DNA of 64,000 nucleotides from an uncultured Paracoccus sp. (GTDB lineage: Bacteria; Pseudomonadota; Alphaproteobacteria; Rhodobacterales; Rhodobacteraceae), in assembly GCF_947487305.1 (NCBI RefSeq), contig NZ_CANKWH010000001.1:62001-126000 (forward strand), read 5' to 3'. The stretch's first letter is position 1. Each line of letters starts with the position of its first letter. This document shows positions 10,578 through 19,676 of this stretch, piece by piece. The position numbers and the translations under genes are program-made. Under the pieces are notes generated by a model. It did not search any database. It was not told where the DNA came from and saw only the letters and a program-made list of their open reading frames with translations.

Positions 10578-10800
10578 GACGCCCATCCTCCTCATGGCCA
10601 GCGCGCCGGATCCGATCCCCTGCCGACGGGCTGCCTGACAGGCTCGGATCACGGGTTGGCGATATGTTAATCACAAACCACCCATTCGCGTAAACTGTTT
10701 TTTTCAAAGGAAAGTTTTGTAAATTTATTAGCTGGACGGTTTGGAAATTTGTAAAACATTCACAGAAACGCGAGCCAATTCGCGACCTAAGTCGAACGAA
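10578..10800 (-). other. acs promoter and leader region
   Basis: This AT-rich gap separates acs from the beta-helix gene. On the minus strand it contains TTTGAAAAAAACAG and other AT-rich blocks compatible with a promoter; no clear -35/-10 pair stands out. The three TTTGnAAA sites listed separately lie 139-178 bases before the acs start. No convincing coding sequence is present. Confidence 0.5.
10716..10755. promoter_or_regulatory. cluster of three TTTGnAAA octamers upstream of acs
   Basis: The plus strand reads TTTGTAAA at 10716-10723, then TTTGGAAA at 10740-10747 joined directly to TTTGTAAA at 10748-10755. TTTGCAAA-like half sites, often in pairs, are known targets of RamB/PccR-type short-chain acyl-CoA regulators in Actinobacteria and Rhodobacter. 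Placement upstream of acs fits such control, but no regulator gene of this type is in the window. Confidence 0.45.
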
Positions 10801-10830
10801 ACGCCGCCGCAGTCGGGACTGCGGCGGCGT
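10801..10830 (-). terminator. strong hairpin terminating the beta-helix gene
   Basis: A perfect 13-bp stem (ACGCCGCCGCAGT with its complement) closes a 4-base loop CGGG, 30 bases past the stop of the minus-strand gene at 10861. The minus-strand tail TTCGTTCGACTT is moderately T-rich. Confidence 0.75.
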
Positions 10831-10860
10831 CGAGCCACGCGGAATGGCCTGCGCGGTCAC

Positions 10861-13155
10861 TCAGTTCGGATCGTCGACACGCACCCTCAGCGAGACGCTG
10901 CCCTTGACCGGCACGCTCCAGTTCAGCCGCACCTGCCGGCCGTCCGTGCCGACGGCGCCCTGGACCCAGGGCGATTCGGACACCGGCACGCCACCGGCAT
11001 TGGTCAGCGCCCCGGTCAGCACCACCGAGCTGACATTCTTGGCCCAGCCCTGGAACGGCAGTCCGGTCACGACCGGCAGCGTCCAGGTCTTGGCTGCACT
11101 GGCCTGCACATGCGCCACGGTCAGCGGGTTTGCGACATAATCACGCACCCCGTTCAGGCTGTTGCCAGAGAACTGGATGTTGCGCATCCGGGCATAGTTC
11201 AGATCGGCATGGCTGGTATCGACCCGCTCGATCCGGTCGACCTTGGTATAGAGCGACTTGAACACGTTGCCCGAGACGTTCAGCCCGTGGATGAACTGGC
11301 CGCTGCCGAAGGGCTTGACCACGAGCCAGGAAAACCACGGCACCGTGCTGTCGGACAGAAAGGTGTTGTTGCTGATCGTCAGCCCGCCAAAGCTGTAGCC
11401 GCCGGAGGTGAAATCGGGCTTGGCGTCATGCTCGTTCGTCCATTCGATCGCGGCGTTGTCGACGTAATTGCCGCTGATGGTGATCATCGGGTTCAGCAGC
11501 GTCAGCACCAGACCGGCAGTGCGCAGCCCCTCCTCGGAGCCATCGCCCTGGAACCAGTGGTTGCCGGTGATGATATGGCCGCCGCCATGCGCCACCATGA
11601 AATGCGCGAAGCGGACAAAGCGGTTGTGCCGCACCTTCACGTCATTGGCGTTGATGTTGACCGCGATGCTGCGGCGCAGATGCGCCGGCTGATCCGTCTC
11701 GTTCGAGCGGAAATCGCACTGGTCGATCAACATCCCCTGGCAGCCGCGCCCGATCGAGGTGATGCCGCGATCCTTGGGCCGGTCAAAGCAGCAGTCGCGG
11801 AAACTGAACAGCCCGCCATCGGCCGGCAGCATCACCGCGCTGCCAAGGCCCTCGCAGTTGAACTCGACATCGACGAAATTCACCCGCTGCAGCCCCGGAA
11901 CCTCGGCGAAATCCAAGGCATAGCGGCAACGGTGAAAGCCATAGCTGCGGGTGCCAGAGCCGCCATAGAGCGGCTGCGACAGGCTCAGCGTCGCGCCCGC
12001 CACGTCGCGGCCGTTCACGTAGACTTCGCGCCCGACGCCCGGCCCTTCCAGCCGGCTGCCGATCTCGATGGCCGCGACATTGGCGACATTGCGCAGGATC
12101 AGCGGGTCGTCATCGTCATAGCTGGCGGTGCTGGTCAGGGCGCGTGTGGTCCAGGCGGCACCCGCCGCCAGCCGGATCTCGCCATTGGCGATGGTGCGGC
12201 GGGTGCTGAAGTTCCGCAGGTCGGGCACCACATCGGCAACCACGATCGGCTCGGTCAGATCGACCCGCCGGCCGCAGAGATCCAGCCTGACATGATCGGA
12301 ATAGCCGAACAGCGCCTGGATGGCCTTCTTCAGCCCCAGCGTCTCGTCGCCGAAGGCATCGGCATAGGTGGGGAAATCGAAGCTGCGCAGGAAGGTGATG
12401 CGCGCCGCCGCCGGTGCGGTCAGCTTGCCCTTGAAGCGGATGGGCGCGGCGATGGAGAGGCTGCTGCCGATGCGGAAATTGCCCTCGGGCACCAGGATGC
12501 CGCCACCCCGGCTGGCCGCGTCCGCGGCGGCGAAGGCAGCGCGGTCATCGGTCACGCCATTGCCCGTCGCGCCGAAGTCGCGCACATCCACCCAGTCGAT
12601 GAGTTCCGGGATGAAGGCCGAGGTCACGTCCTCGATGCGCACCCCTTCAATCCGCACCGCACCGCCATTCGGCCCGGTCAGATCCAGCCCGAAATGGCCA
12701 TAGACCGGCCGCGGGCCCCAGCTCAGATCCACCCCCCGGCGCGCGCCGATACCGACGATGGCGCTGATCTCGATGATCTCGCCGTAACCCGGCAGGCTGC
12801 GTGCGGGCGCAACCTCGGTCAGCCCGGTCACATGGACACGCTGCCCGTCCCCGGCCCAACCGGCGATGCGCGCCTCGGGCAGCGCACCGGCCATCGCCTT
12901 CAGCCGCGCCGAGACGCGCAGGTAGACGCCGGGGATCATCGGCGTTTCGCCCATGAAGCGGATGCGGGTGGTGGTGGCGGTCTTGACGATTTCGAGGCAG
13001 GTCCCGAAATCCTGGTCCGCCGGCACGATGGCGGCGTTCGGCTGACCCGCCCAACTGTCGCTGCCCGGGGTGCCGTCCTCGCGCGACCAGACCGTCAGCC
13101 CGGCGCCAAAGCTTGGCGGCATCAGCAGCAGCCCGTCGGTAATCGCAATGTTCAT
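10861..13155 (-). CDS. right-handed parallel beta-helix protein, glycosyl hydrolase 28-related
   Basis: The 764-residue product has a jelly-roll-like N-terminal part (about 1-195), then VDVRDFGATGNGVTDDRAAF (about 202-221), the hallmark opening of pectate-lyase-superfamily beta-helices in tailspikes and GH28-related proteins, followed by many Asn-rich coils (VRHNRFVRF, ITGNHWF, ISGNYVDN, ISNNTFLS, VSGNVFKS, FSGNSLNG). I see no signal peptide. The ATG at 13155 is preceded by GGAGGGG at 7 bases; a longer start at 13185 has no advantage. The family appears in many Rhodobacteraceae, but its role is not established: a surface or particle-associated sugar-binding or cleaving protein is plausible. 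It stands alone between lysS and acs. Confidence 0.8.
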   Translation of the reverse strand: MNIAITDGLLLMPPSFGAGLTVWSREDGTPGSDSWAGQPNAAIVPADQDFGTCLEIVKTATTTRIRFMGETPMIPGVYLRVSARLKAMAGALPEARIAGWAGDGQRVHVTGLTEVAPARSLPGYGEIIEISAIVGIGARRGVDLSWGPRPVYGHFGLDLTGPNGGAVRIEGVRIEDVTSAFIPELIDWVDVRDFGATGNGVTDDRAAFAAADAASRGGGILVPEGNFRIGSSLSIAAPIRFKGKLTAPAAARITFLRSFDFPTYADAFGDETLGLKKAIQALFGYSDHVRLDLCGRRVDLTEPIVVADVVPDLRNFSTRRTIANGEIRLAAGAAWTTRALTSTASYDDDDPLILRNVANVAAIEIGSRLEGPGVGREVYVNGRDVAGATLSLSQPLYGGSGTRSYGFHRCRYALDFAEVPGLQRVNFVDVEFNCEGLGSAVMLPADGGLFSFRDCCFDRPKDRGITSIGRGCQGMLIDQCDFRSNETDQPAHLRRSIAVNINANDVKVRHNRFVRFAHFMVAHGGGHIITGNHWFQGDGSEEGLRTAGLVLTLLNPMITISGNYVDNAAIEWTNEHDAKPDFTSGGYSFGGLTISNNTFLSDSTVPWFSWLVVKPFGSGQFIHGLNVSGNVFKSLYTKVDRIERVDTSHADLNYARMRNIQFSGNSLNGVRDYVANPLTVAHVQASAAKTWTLPVVTGLPFQGWAKNVSSVVLTGALTNAGGVPVSESPWVQGAVGTDGRQVRLNWSVPVKGSVSLRVRVDDPN

Positions 13156-13247
13156 CGCCCATCCCCTCCATCCTGACCCGGCCAAGACGGGCCGCGTGAC
13201 AGCGCGAAGGAATAGGCGATGAGGCCTTAACGGCGGCTTGAGGCTGC

Positions 13248-13271
13248 GCGCGCCGCAACGGGGCGGCGCGC
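13248..13271 (-). terminator. GC-rich hairpin after lysS
   Basis: A perfect 9-bp stem GCGCGCCGC/GCGGCGCGC with a 6-base loop lies 11 bases beyond the lysS stop codon. No T-run follows on the minus strand (CAGCCTCAAG), so it may be a stabilising 3' hairpin rather than a classical terminator. Confidence 0.45.
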
Positions 13272-13281
13272 AACGGGCGGA

Positions 13282-14871
13282 TCAGGCGTCGGCGGTCGTG
13301 ACCAGTTCGCCGGCCAGCGCCCGCTCGATCAGGGCGCGGGTCTCGTCGATGCCGTAAAGCGCGATGAAGCCGCCGAAGCGCGGCCCCTGATCGGCACCCA
13401 GCAGCACCTGGTAGAGCGCCCCGAACCAGTCGCGCAGCGGTTCGAACCCGTGCTCCTTGCCGACCGCGAAGACCATCGACTGCAATGCCTCCGCATCAAC
13501 CGGCTGGTCCCATGCGGCCAGGCGCCCGGCCAGATCCTCGATCGCCCGGCGCTCGACCTCGGTAGGCAGGCGGAAGACCCGCGTGGGCGCGACGAAATCG
13601 TTGAAATAGCGCACGGCGAAACCGGCGGCGTGATCCAGACCCGGATGAGTTTCCGGGCTGGCTTCCGGCGCATAACGCTGGATGAAGCCCCAGAGCCCGT
13701 CCTTGTCCTTCGCGCCCGCCACCGAGGCGAGGTTCAGTAGCATCTGGAACGGCACCACCATGTCCGATGCCGGCACATCGCCGCCGTGGATATGCCAAAC
13801 CGGGTTCGCCGCCTGCTGCTCCGGCGTCTGGTCGGCATAGGCGCGCAATTGCTGGTGATACTCGTCGACCGCCTTGGGGATGACATCGAAATACATCCGC
13901 TTGGCGGTCTTCGGCTTCTGGTACATGAAATAGCTGAGGCTCTCGGTCGAGGCATAGGTCAGCCATTCGTCGATGCTGAGCCCGTTGCCCTTCGATTTCG
14001 AGATCTTCTGGCCTTCCTGGTCAAGGAACAGCTCGTAGGTGAAATGCTCGGGCTTGCGGCCGCCAAGGATCTCGCAGATGCCGTCATAGATCGGCGTATT
14101 GGTGCTGTGGTCCTTGCCATACATCTCGAAATCGACATCCAGCGCCGCCCAACGGGCGCCGAAATCGGGCTTCCATTGCAGCTTCACATTGCCACCCGTG
14201 ACCGGCAGCGTGGTTTCCACCCCGTCCTCGTCGAAGGTGATGGTGCCGTTCTTCGCGTCCACATGCTTGATCGGCACGTAAAGCACCCGGCCCGTCTTGG
14301 GGCTGATCGGCAGGAAGCAGCTATAGGTCTGCTGACGCTCTTCGCGCAGGCTCGCCAGCATCACCTCCATGATCGCGTCATAGCGTTCGGCGGCCAGCAG
14401 CAGCGTGTCGTCGAACTGGCCCGAGCGATAGAACTCGGTGGCGCTGATGAATTCGTACTCGAAGCCGAAGGTATCGAGGAAGCGGCGCAGCATGGCGTTG
14501 TTGTGGTCGCCAAAGCTGGGATACTCGCCGAAGGGATCGGGCACCGTGGTCAGCGGCTCCTGCAGGTGCTGGCGCAGCATCTCGGTATTCGGGACGTTGT
14601 CGGGCACCTTGCGCATCCCGTCGAGATCGTCCGAGAAGCAGAACAGCCGCGTCGGAATGTCGCTGATGATCTCGAAGGCGCGGCGGATCATCGTGGTGCG
14701 CGCCACCTCGCCGAAGGTGCCGATATGGGGCAGGCCCGAGGGGCCATAGCCGGTCTCGAACAGCACATAGCCCTTTTTGGGCGGCGCCTTTTCATAGCGT
14801 TTCAGCACCCGGCGCGCCTCTTCGAAGGGCCAGGCCTTGGAGGTCATTGCGGCGTCGCGCAGGGTGGTCAT
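13282..14871 (-). CDS. lysS: lysyl-tRNA synthetase, class I
   Basis: The 529-residue cytoplasmic enzyme charges tRNA-Lys. It is the class I type found in archaea and alphaproteobacteria, shown by the HIGH-like [10 protein letters not shown] near residue 50 and the KMSKS-like KISKSKGNG near residue 290, rather than class II motifs. The ATG at 14871 (MTTLRDAA) has GGAG at 7 bases; a frame extension to 14889 is less well placed. It is divergently oriented from the TerB-like gene, with a 91-base shared promoter region. Confidence 0.95.
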   Translation of the reverse strand: MTTLRDAAMTSKAWPFEEARRVLKRYEKAPPKKGYVLFETGYGPSGLPHIGTFGEVARTTMIRRAFEIISDIPTRLFCFSDDLDGMRKVPDNVPNTEMLRQHLQEPLTTVPDPFGEYPSFGDHNNAMLRRFLDTFGFEYEFISATEFYRSGQFDDTLLLAAERYDAIMEVMLASLREERQQTYSCFLPISPKTGRVLYVPIKHVDAKNGTITFDEDGVETTLPVTGGNVKLQWKPDFGARWAALDVDFEMYGKDHSTNTPIYDGICEILGGRKPEHFTYELFLDQEGQKISKSKGNGLSIDEWLTYASTESLSYFMYQKPKTAKRMYFDVIPKAVDEYHQQLRAYADQTPEQQAANPVWHIHGGDVPASDMVVPFQMLLNLASVAGAKDKDGLWGFIQRYAPEASPETHPGLDHAAGFAVRYFNDFVAPTRVFRLPTEVERRAIEDLAGRLAAWDQPVDAEALQSMVFAVGKEHGFEPLRDWFGALYQVLLGADQGPRFGGFIALYGIDETRALIERALAGELVTTADA

Positions 14872-14962
14872 GGGAATTCTCCGTTCCAAAGAGGTGCCGA
14901 GGGCTTATTGAAACCCCGAAGGATCGTCAATAATTTGGCCCTGAAACGCTACGGAGAATTCG

Positions 14963-15385
14963 ATGACCAGCGACCTGCCCTCTTTCTCGCCCTGCGACGC
15001 GCTGGTGGCGGTCATGGTCGCCACCTCGGCCTCGGACGAGACCATGCGCACGTCTGAACTCGTGGCGATCCAGCGCATGGTCGATCACATGCCGATCTTC
15101 GCCGAATATGACGCCGACCGGATGCGCGCAGTCAGCCAGACGGTGATCTCGCTGTTCGAGGAAGAAGAAGGGCTGGATGCCCTCTTCGGCCTGATCCGCG
15201 AGGCGCTGCCCGAACGGCTTTACGAAACCGCCTATGCCATGGCCTGCGACGTGGCCGCCGCCGATGGCCGCACCTACGAGGGCGAGATCGCCATGCTGGC
15301 CGAGATCCGGCACGAGCTGAACATCTCGCGCCTGCACGCGGCGGCTATCGAGCTATCGGCGCAGGTTCGGCACCGGCTGCAATAG
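14963..15385 (+). CDS. TerB-like tellurite-resistance domain protein
   Basis: The 140-residue all-helical acidic protein matches TerB/DjlA-N style domains: a first half with SDETMRTSELVAIQRM and a second half with ACDVAAADGRTYEGEIAML, where the DG..EGE pattern is the usual metal-binding-like site repeated in these domains. The ATG has GGAG at 9 bases. It is not in a ter operon, so tellurite resistance is not implied; such single TerB proteins are common and of unknown role. Its last 41 bases overlap the end of dacB on the other strand. Confidence 0.8.
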   Translation: MTSDLPSFSPCDALVAVMVATSASDETMRTSELVAIQRMVDHMPIFAEYDADRMRAVSQTVISLFEEEEGLDALFGLIREALPERLYETAYAMACDVAAADGRTYEGEIAMLAEIRHELNISRLHAAAIELSAQVRHRLQ

Positions 15386-16838
15386 GCAGGCCTTCGACCA
15401 CGCCTGAACTCCATCCCTCAACCAGTTGCCGTTGCAGGGTTTTCGCGCGCTTGGTCCAGGTAGATACGCCGGCGGGCAATTCCTTGCCCTCGCTGGCCGC
15501 GCGCCGGTCCAGATCGCCGCAGAGCACCGCGAAAGCGATCTGCCGACCCTCGGTGCCGCTGGCATAGCCGGCGAGGTTCGAGACGAAGTTCAGCGTCCCG
15601 GTCTTGGCCTCGATCCGTGCCAGCGCGGCGGGATCGCGGCCCAGGTCCTCGGTCAAGGGATCGTCCTTCATCAGCTCGCGCAGCCCCGCCGTTGCGCCAT
15701 AGCCCGCCATCAACCGCGCCATCGACTGCGCGGTGATCTGGCTGTCCGCCGACAGCCCGGAATGATCGGCAAAGCGCAGGTCGCCGCCACCCTGATCCCG
15801 CAGCCAGCCGGCCATCGCCTGCCCCGACGCCGCGAGTGAACCCGCGCCGCTGGCGTGCAGCCCGACCACCTCGGCGGTGAGGTTGGTGGAGTAGCGCATC
15901 ATCCCCAGCAGGATCTCGCGCAAGGGCGGGCTGTCGATACCGGCCAGTTCCGTCGCCCCTGCGGGCAGTTGCCCGATCACCTCGGGCGTGGGCAGAACCA
16001 GCCCTCGGGCGCGGCACAGCGTCTGGAACACGTCGCCGGCGTAAAGTTCGGGCTGGCGCACCGGCAGCCAGCGACTGCCGGCCCGCCCCATCGCCGCGCG
16101 CGAGATCAGCCAATGCTCGCGCGTTTCATCGGCGGAATAGGTGAACAGCTCGCGCTGCGGCCCCGGTGCGGCGGTGATCGAATAGGCGCGCGGCGACTGC
16201 CGTTCCGCCCGCGCCTCCAAGGACAGCTGGTAATCCCCCGCCGCTTGCCGCCAGCCCAGGTGCACCCGGTTGAAATTGAGGATCATCCCCGAGATGGTCG
16301 GATTATAGGCCAGCCAGACCGCCTGATCGGGCTCGAGCTCGGCGATCCGGGGCAGCGCGCCGCCCCAGACGGCAAAGCGCGCCGGGGTTTTGGCGCCGGT
16401 CGCCACCAGCGCCTCGGCCAGCCGGTCCAGATCGTCGGTGCTCAGCACCGGATCGCCGCCCCCGGCCAGCACCAGCGTGTCGCCCATGCGCAGGATGCGG
16501 GTGCGAAAGCGGTGGTCGGCCCCCAGCCGGTCCAGCGCGTAAAGCGCGGTGATCGATTTCAGCGTGCTGGCGGGCGGCAGCGGTGTGTCGCCGCCCCGTG
16601 CCTCGATCACCTCGCCGCTGCCGAGGTCGATGGCCGCGAAGCTGACGACGCCCCCCAGCCCCGCCTGCGCGATCAGCGCCTCGGACGAGGGCCGGGGTTT
16701 CGTCCGGGGCCGCCGCGCCAGCCCCAAGGGATCGGGCGGCCCGCCCAGAACCTCGACCGGCTGCGCCAGCGCCGCCCGCCCCGCCAGGGCAGAGGCCGCA
16801 ACCGCGACCAGAAATCCGCGCCGGTTCATCCGTGTCAT
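15345..16838 (-). CDS. dacB: D-alanyl-D-alanine carboxypeptidase/endopeptidase (PBP4, peptidase S13)
   Basis: The 497-residue periplasmic enzyme trims or cuts peptidoglycan peptides. The N-terminus MTRMNRRGFLVAVAASALAG has twin arginines followed by a hydrophobic stretch, so export by Sec or Tat is likely. The penicillin-binding triad is present: STLK (SxxK), STN in MMRYSTNLTAE (SxN) and KTG in IEAKTGTLNFVSNL. The large insert between SxxK and SxN is typical of S13. GAGG precedes the chosen ATG. It lies 72 bases downstream of nadD on the same strand and may share its transcript. Confidence 0.93.
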   Translation of the reverse strand: MTRMNRRGFLVAVAASALAGRAALAQPVEVLGGPPDPLGLARRPRTKPRPSSEALIAQAGLGGVVSFAAIDLGSGEVIEARGGDTPLPPASTLKSITALYALDRLGADHRFRTRILRMGDTLVLAGGGDPVLSTDDLDRLAEALVATGAKTPARFAVWGGALPRIAELEPDQAVWLAYNPTISGMILNFNRVHLGWRQAAGDYQLSLEARAERQSPRAYSITAAPGPQRELFTYSADETREHWLISRAAMGRAGSRWLPVRQPELYAGDVFQTLCRARGLVLPTPEVIGQLPAGATELAGIDSPPLREILLGMMRYSTNLTAEVVGLHASGAGSLAASGQAMAGWLRDQGGGDLRFADHSGLSADSQITAQSMARLMAGYGATAGLRELMKDDPLTEDLGRDPAALARIEAKTGTLNFVSNLAGYASGTEGRQIAFAVLCGDLDRRAASEGKELPAGVSTWTKRAKTLQRQLVEGWSSGVVEGLPIAAGAEPAPIAR

Positions 16839-16910
16839 GGGGCAGCCTCGTCTTTCAGCATTCATTGCGCCGGCTATAGCGCCTGATCCGTTACCCTGTC
16901 AGCCGCACGC

Positions 16911-17537
16911 TCAACTTTGTGATCCGTCGACCGGGTTCGCCTTGCGCGTGCGCCGCGCCCGAAGCGCAGTCGAGGACAGGTTCGACATCGGCACATTGAT
17001 CATCACCCAGGCAGGCGGGGTCGATATCGCCAGTTCCCGCACCCGATGTTCCGGCAGACGCCAGCGCTTCAGCACCTGCGCCGCCACCGAATGCCGCGCC
17101 GCCAAGCGCGATCCCGGCCGCGCCATCACCCCGATCGGCACCCGATCGGCAATCTCGCGCCAGCGGTCCCACTGGTTGAACTGCACCATGTTGTCCGCTC
17201 CCATCAGCCAGACGAAGCGCACGCCAGGATAGAGCTGCTGCAAGCGGGCAATGGTGTCGGCGGTCATTCTGGTGCCAAGCCGCGCCTCGATCCCGGTCAC
17301 CACGACGCGCGGATCCAACATCAGCGCCCGACCATTGCGAATCCGCTCTGCCAGCGGCGCGGGCTGCCGGGCCTTTAGCGGATTGCCGGGGCTGACCAGC
17401 CACCAGACCCGATCCAGGTCAAAGCGGCGCATGGCCTCCTCGGTGATCATCACATGGCCTTCATGGGGCGGATCGAACGACCCGCCCAGCAATCCGACCC
17501 GCATCCCGGACAGGGCTATAGGAAACCGATGCCTCAT
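16911..17537 (-). CDS. nadD: nicotinate-nucleotide adenylyltransferase
   Basis: The 208-residue enzyme joins nicotinate mononucleotide to AMP from ATP, giving deamido-NAD. It has the nucleotidyltransferase signature [11 protein letters not shown] and, near the C-terminus, [11 protein letters not shown], equivalent to the ISSTxIR motif. The first ATG has AAGGG at about 6 bases; the internal ATG at 17504 would lose 11 residues and has a weaker site. nadD next to dacB is common in Rhodobacteraceae. Confidence 0.95.
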   Translation of the reverse strand: MRHRFPIALSGMRVGLLGGSFDPPHEGHVMITEEAMRRFDLDRVWWLVSPGNPLKARQPAPLAERIRNGRALMLDPRVVVTGIEARLGTRMTADTIARLQQLYPGVRFVWLMGADNMVQFNQWDRWREIADRVPIGVMARPGSRLAARHSVAAQVLKRWRLPEHRVRELAISTPPAWVMINVPMSNLSSTALRARRTRKANPVDGSQS

Positions 17538-17631
17538 ATATGCCCTTTAACCTGCCAAGCGCGATGCTCCAAGGGCTTGCGTCACCTGAGAAATCGGGGT
17601 TGCGGCCGCGCCACGCCCGGCAGGGTTCGCC

Positions 17632-18708
17632 TCACGCCGGCCCCGCCGGTTGGGTGCCATGAATCGACGCCCGCGCGCGCCCGGCATGTTTCGAGCGGTA
17701 GAGCGCCGCATCCGCATCGGCCAGCAGCGTCTCGGCCACCGGCGGATCATAGAGCGAGGACAGGGTGATGCCGATGCTGACCGAGATCAGGCACTCGCCT
17801 TCCTCCAGCAGGATCGGCCGCTCGATCTCGGCGATGATCCGCTGCGCCAGACGCTCCAGCGGCGCGGTGGCGGTCATGCCGGGCAGGATCAGCACGAACT
17901 CATCGCCGCCGACCCGAGCAACCGTGTCATTGCTGCGGGTCTCGCTGCGCAACACCTCGGCCACCCGGCACAGCACCTGATCGCCCGCCGCATGACCATA
18001 CTGGTCATTCACCTCCTTGAAGCGGTCGAGATCCAGATGCGCCAGCGCGAATCCGGGCCGTGCCGCCGCCCCTGCCGGACCCGATGGCCGGGCCGTCGCC
18101 GCCCGCAGCGCCATGGCCAGCGCGATCTCCAGCCCGCGCCGGTTGTAGAGCCCGGTCAGCGGATCGCTGAACGCCTGTGTCTCGGCCACCTCGCGCGCCT
18201 CTTCGAGCCGCAGGTTGAAGCGCGACAGCTCGCCCATCACCGCGCGATTGGCCTCGTGCAGGAACAAGAGCTCCATCGCCAGCTCGGCCGGGGCGAAATC
18301 ACTGTCCTTCAACTCCAGTTCCCGCACCGCATCGACCAGCGCGATGCCGAAGCCAAGGTTCAACAGCAGCCGCCCCGCCCCGACCTCGACCGCATGGCCG
18401 CGCAGCGACAGCTGCGGCGGGGCGATCATGCGCAGGAACACCCGTTCGGCCTGATGTGCGGCCAGGATCAGCGCCTGATGATCGTCCTCCTGCGCCACCG
18501 GACGGGTCAGCACGAAGACGTCGGACAGGCGCGCCAGACCGGCGGGCAGGATCTTGCGCAGCGTCGGCCCGGCGGAACCGATGCGGCCATCCGCCTCGAT
18601 CATCAGATGCATGGGCAAGAGATCATCAAGAATCGTCGGGGTGAAAAGCACATTCGCCGCCCGGGACAGGGGCGCGGCAGAGGGTTCGGGATCGGGAAGC
18701 TGGGTCAT
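17632..18708 (-). CDS. HNOBA-like domain diguanylate cyclase
   Basis: The 358-residue product has an H-NOX-associated (HNOBA-like) domain at about 18-150, a short coiled linker (155-180) and a GGDEF domain (180-350). The active site GGDEF is at 267-271, and the inhibitory-site RxxD (R258, D261) is exactly five residues before it, so cyclic di-GMP synthesis with product feedback is expected. DLDRFKEVND carries the metal-binding Asp. There is no membrane segment. The start overlaps the H-NOX stop by 4 bases (ATGA), showing a two-gene operon in which the H-NOX-like protein probably controls this cyclase. Confidence 0.92.
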   Translation of the reverse strand: MTQLPDPEPSAAPLSRAANVLFTPTILDDLLPMHLMIEADGRIGSAGPTLRKILPAGLARLSDVFVLTRPVAQEDDHQALILAAHQAERVFLRMIAPPQLSLRGHAVEVGAGRLLLNLGFGIALVDAVRELELKDSDFAPAELAMELLFLHEANRAVMGELSRFNLRLEEAREVAETQAFSDPLTGLYNRRGLEIALAMALRAATARPSGPAGAAARPGFALAHLDLDRFKEVNDQYGHAAGDQVLCRVAEVLRSETRSNDTVARVGGDEFVLILPGMTATAPLERLAQRIIAEIERPILLEEGECLISVSIGITLSSLYDPPVAETLLADADAALYRSKHAGRARASIHGTQPAGPA

Positions 18709-19289
18709 GCCGCACCCTCGTCCCGATGCAGCGGGCCGGCGCCAAGCTCGAACCCGCGCCCCTCGCTGAAGCTCTCGTGCGAGATCGTGACCGTCACGGC
18801 ATTACCCTCGACCGCGATCAGGCCCAGCACGCCGTAATCATCGGCCATGCCGCGCAGCAGCCCGGCCATGACGCTGCGCCATTCGGGGAAGCAATCGGGC
18901 ATGACGACGCGCAATTCATCCTCGCCCCCGGGCTCGACGCGGATGCGCGGCATGCCGAGATCGGGGATCACCATATGCGCCCGCCCCTTCAGCTCTTCCA
19001 GCGAATGCAGGAAATCGACGAAGCTGCGGCCCGAGAAGCGCAGCAGGCGGCGCACCGGCTCGACCCGCGCCAGCCAGGCCCCCAGATCCTCGAGCAGCGC
19101 GGCCTCGGGCTTGTCCAGACGCTGAGAGGCGTGATTGATCAGCGCGTGGCTGATCGTGTCGGGATAGAGGCGAACGGTCTGGAAGCCGCGGGCATCGATA
19201 CCCGAGGCCTCGGCGACATCGGCCCAGAAGGCGTCGCCATAGGTGTCCCGCAGGAACCCCTCGATCGAGCGATTGATCAGACCGTGCAT
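18705..19289 (-). CDS. divergent H-NOX (heme NO-binding fold) protein lacking the usual proximal His
   Basis: The 194-residue product aligns with H-NOX domains from MHGLINRSIEGFLRDTYG onward. By my alignment the residue at the heme-ligating His position is Lys101 (in SLEELKGRAH), with His95 and His105 nearby, and the YxSxR heme-propionate motif is replaced by a PDCFP stretch (131-135). Known H-NOX proteins bind heme through that His and sense NO or O2, then regulate a partner kinase or cyclase. Here heme binding must be different or absent. GAGGAGAG precedes the ATG. It is the first gene of a two-gene operon with the HNOBA-GGDEF cyclase. Confidence 0.85.
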   Translation of the reverse strand: MHGLINRSIEGFLRDTYGDAFWADVAEASGIDARGFQTVRLYPDTISHALINHASQRLDKPEAALLEDLGAWLARVEPVRRLLRFSGRSFVDFLHSLEELKGRAHMVIPDLGMPRIRVEPGGEDELRVVMPDCFPEWRSVMAGLLRGMADDYGVLGLIAVEGNAVTVTISHESFSEGRGFELGAGPLHRDEGAA

Positions 19290-19394
19290 TCTCTCCTCTT
19301 CTGTGCCGATCTTAGCGGCGAACGGTTGTGAAATCGAACCAGATTGCGCGGTGCCACGATCACGTGACCTTGGGTCGCACTCCTGTCGAACGGG

Positions 19395-19676
19395 TCATCC
19401 ATCGCCGCCGCCGCCACCATGGACCAGCCATTCCCGCGCCTGCAGAACAGCCTCGGGCGGCACCGCCCGATCCGCCGCAAAGGCAAGGACCCGGCGGTCG
19501 TCCTGCAGGATGAAATCCAGCAGGAACAGGCCGAATTCGGGCGTGGCTGCGGCCTTGCGCAGATCCCCGGGTTGCAGCCCGGAAACCTCCAGCAGCGCGG
19601 TGACGAGGTCGGGGTCGGCCGCGATGAAGCCCAGGGCATCCGCTGCCAAGTCCCGTGCCCGTAATTCTGAAAGCAT
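19395..19676 (-). CDS. DUF3572 family protein
   Basis: The 93-residue product (ALGFIAADPDLVTALLEVSG, then GLQPGDLR and FLLDFILQDDRRVLAFA) fits DUF3572, a small helical alphaproteobacterial family of unknown role, often found beside response-regulator or PleD genes. It ends in a Gly run. It is divergent from the PleD-like gene across a 230-base gap. Confidence 0.75.
   Translation of the reverse strand: MLSELRARDLAADALGFIAADPDLVTALLEVSGLQPGDLRKAAATPEFGLFLLDFILQDDRRVLAFAADRAVPPEAVLQAREWLVHGGGGGDG

Noticed and set aside
14963..15385. Tellurite-resistance operon
   Set aside because: Only a single TerB-like protein is present; no other ter genes are nearby.
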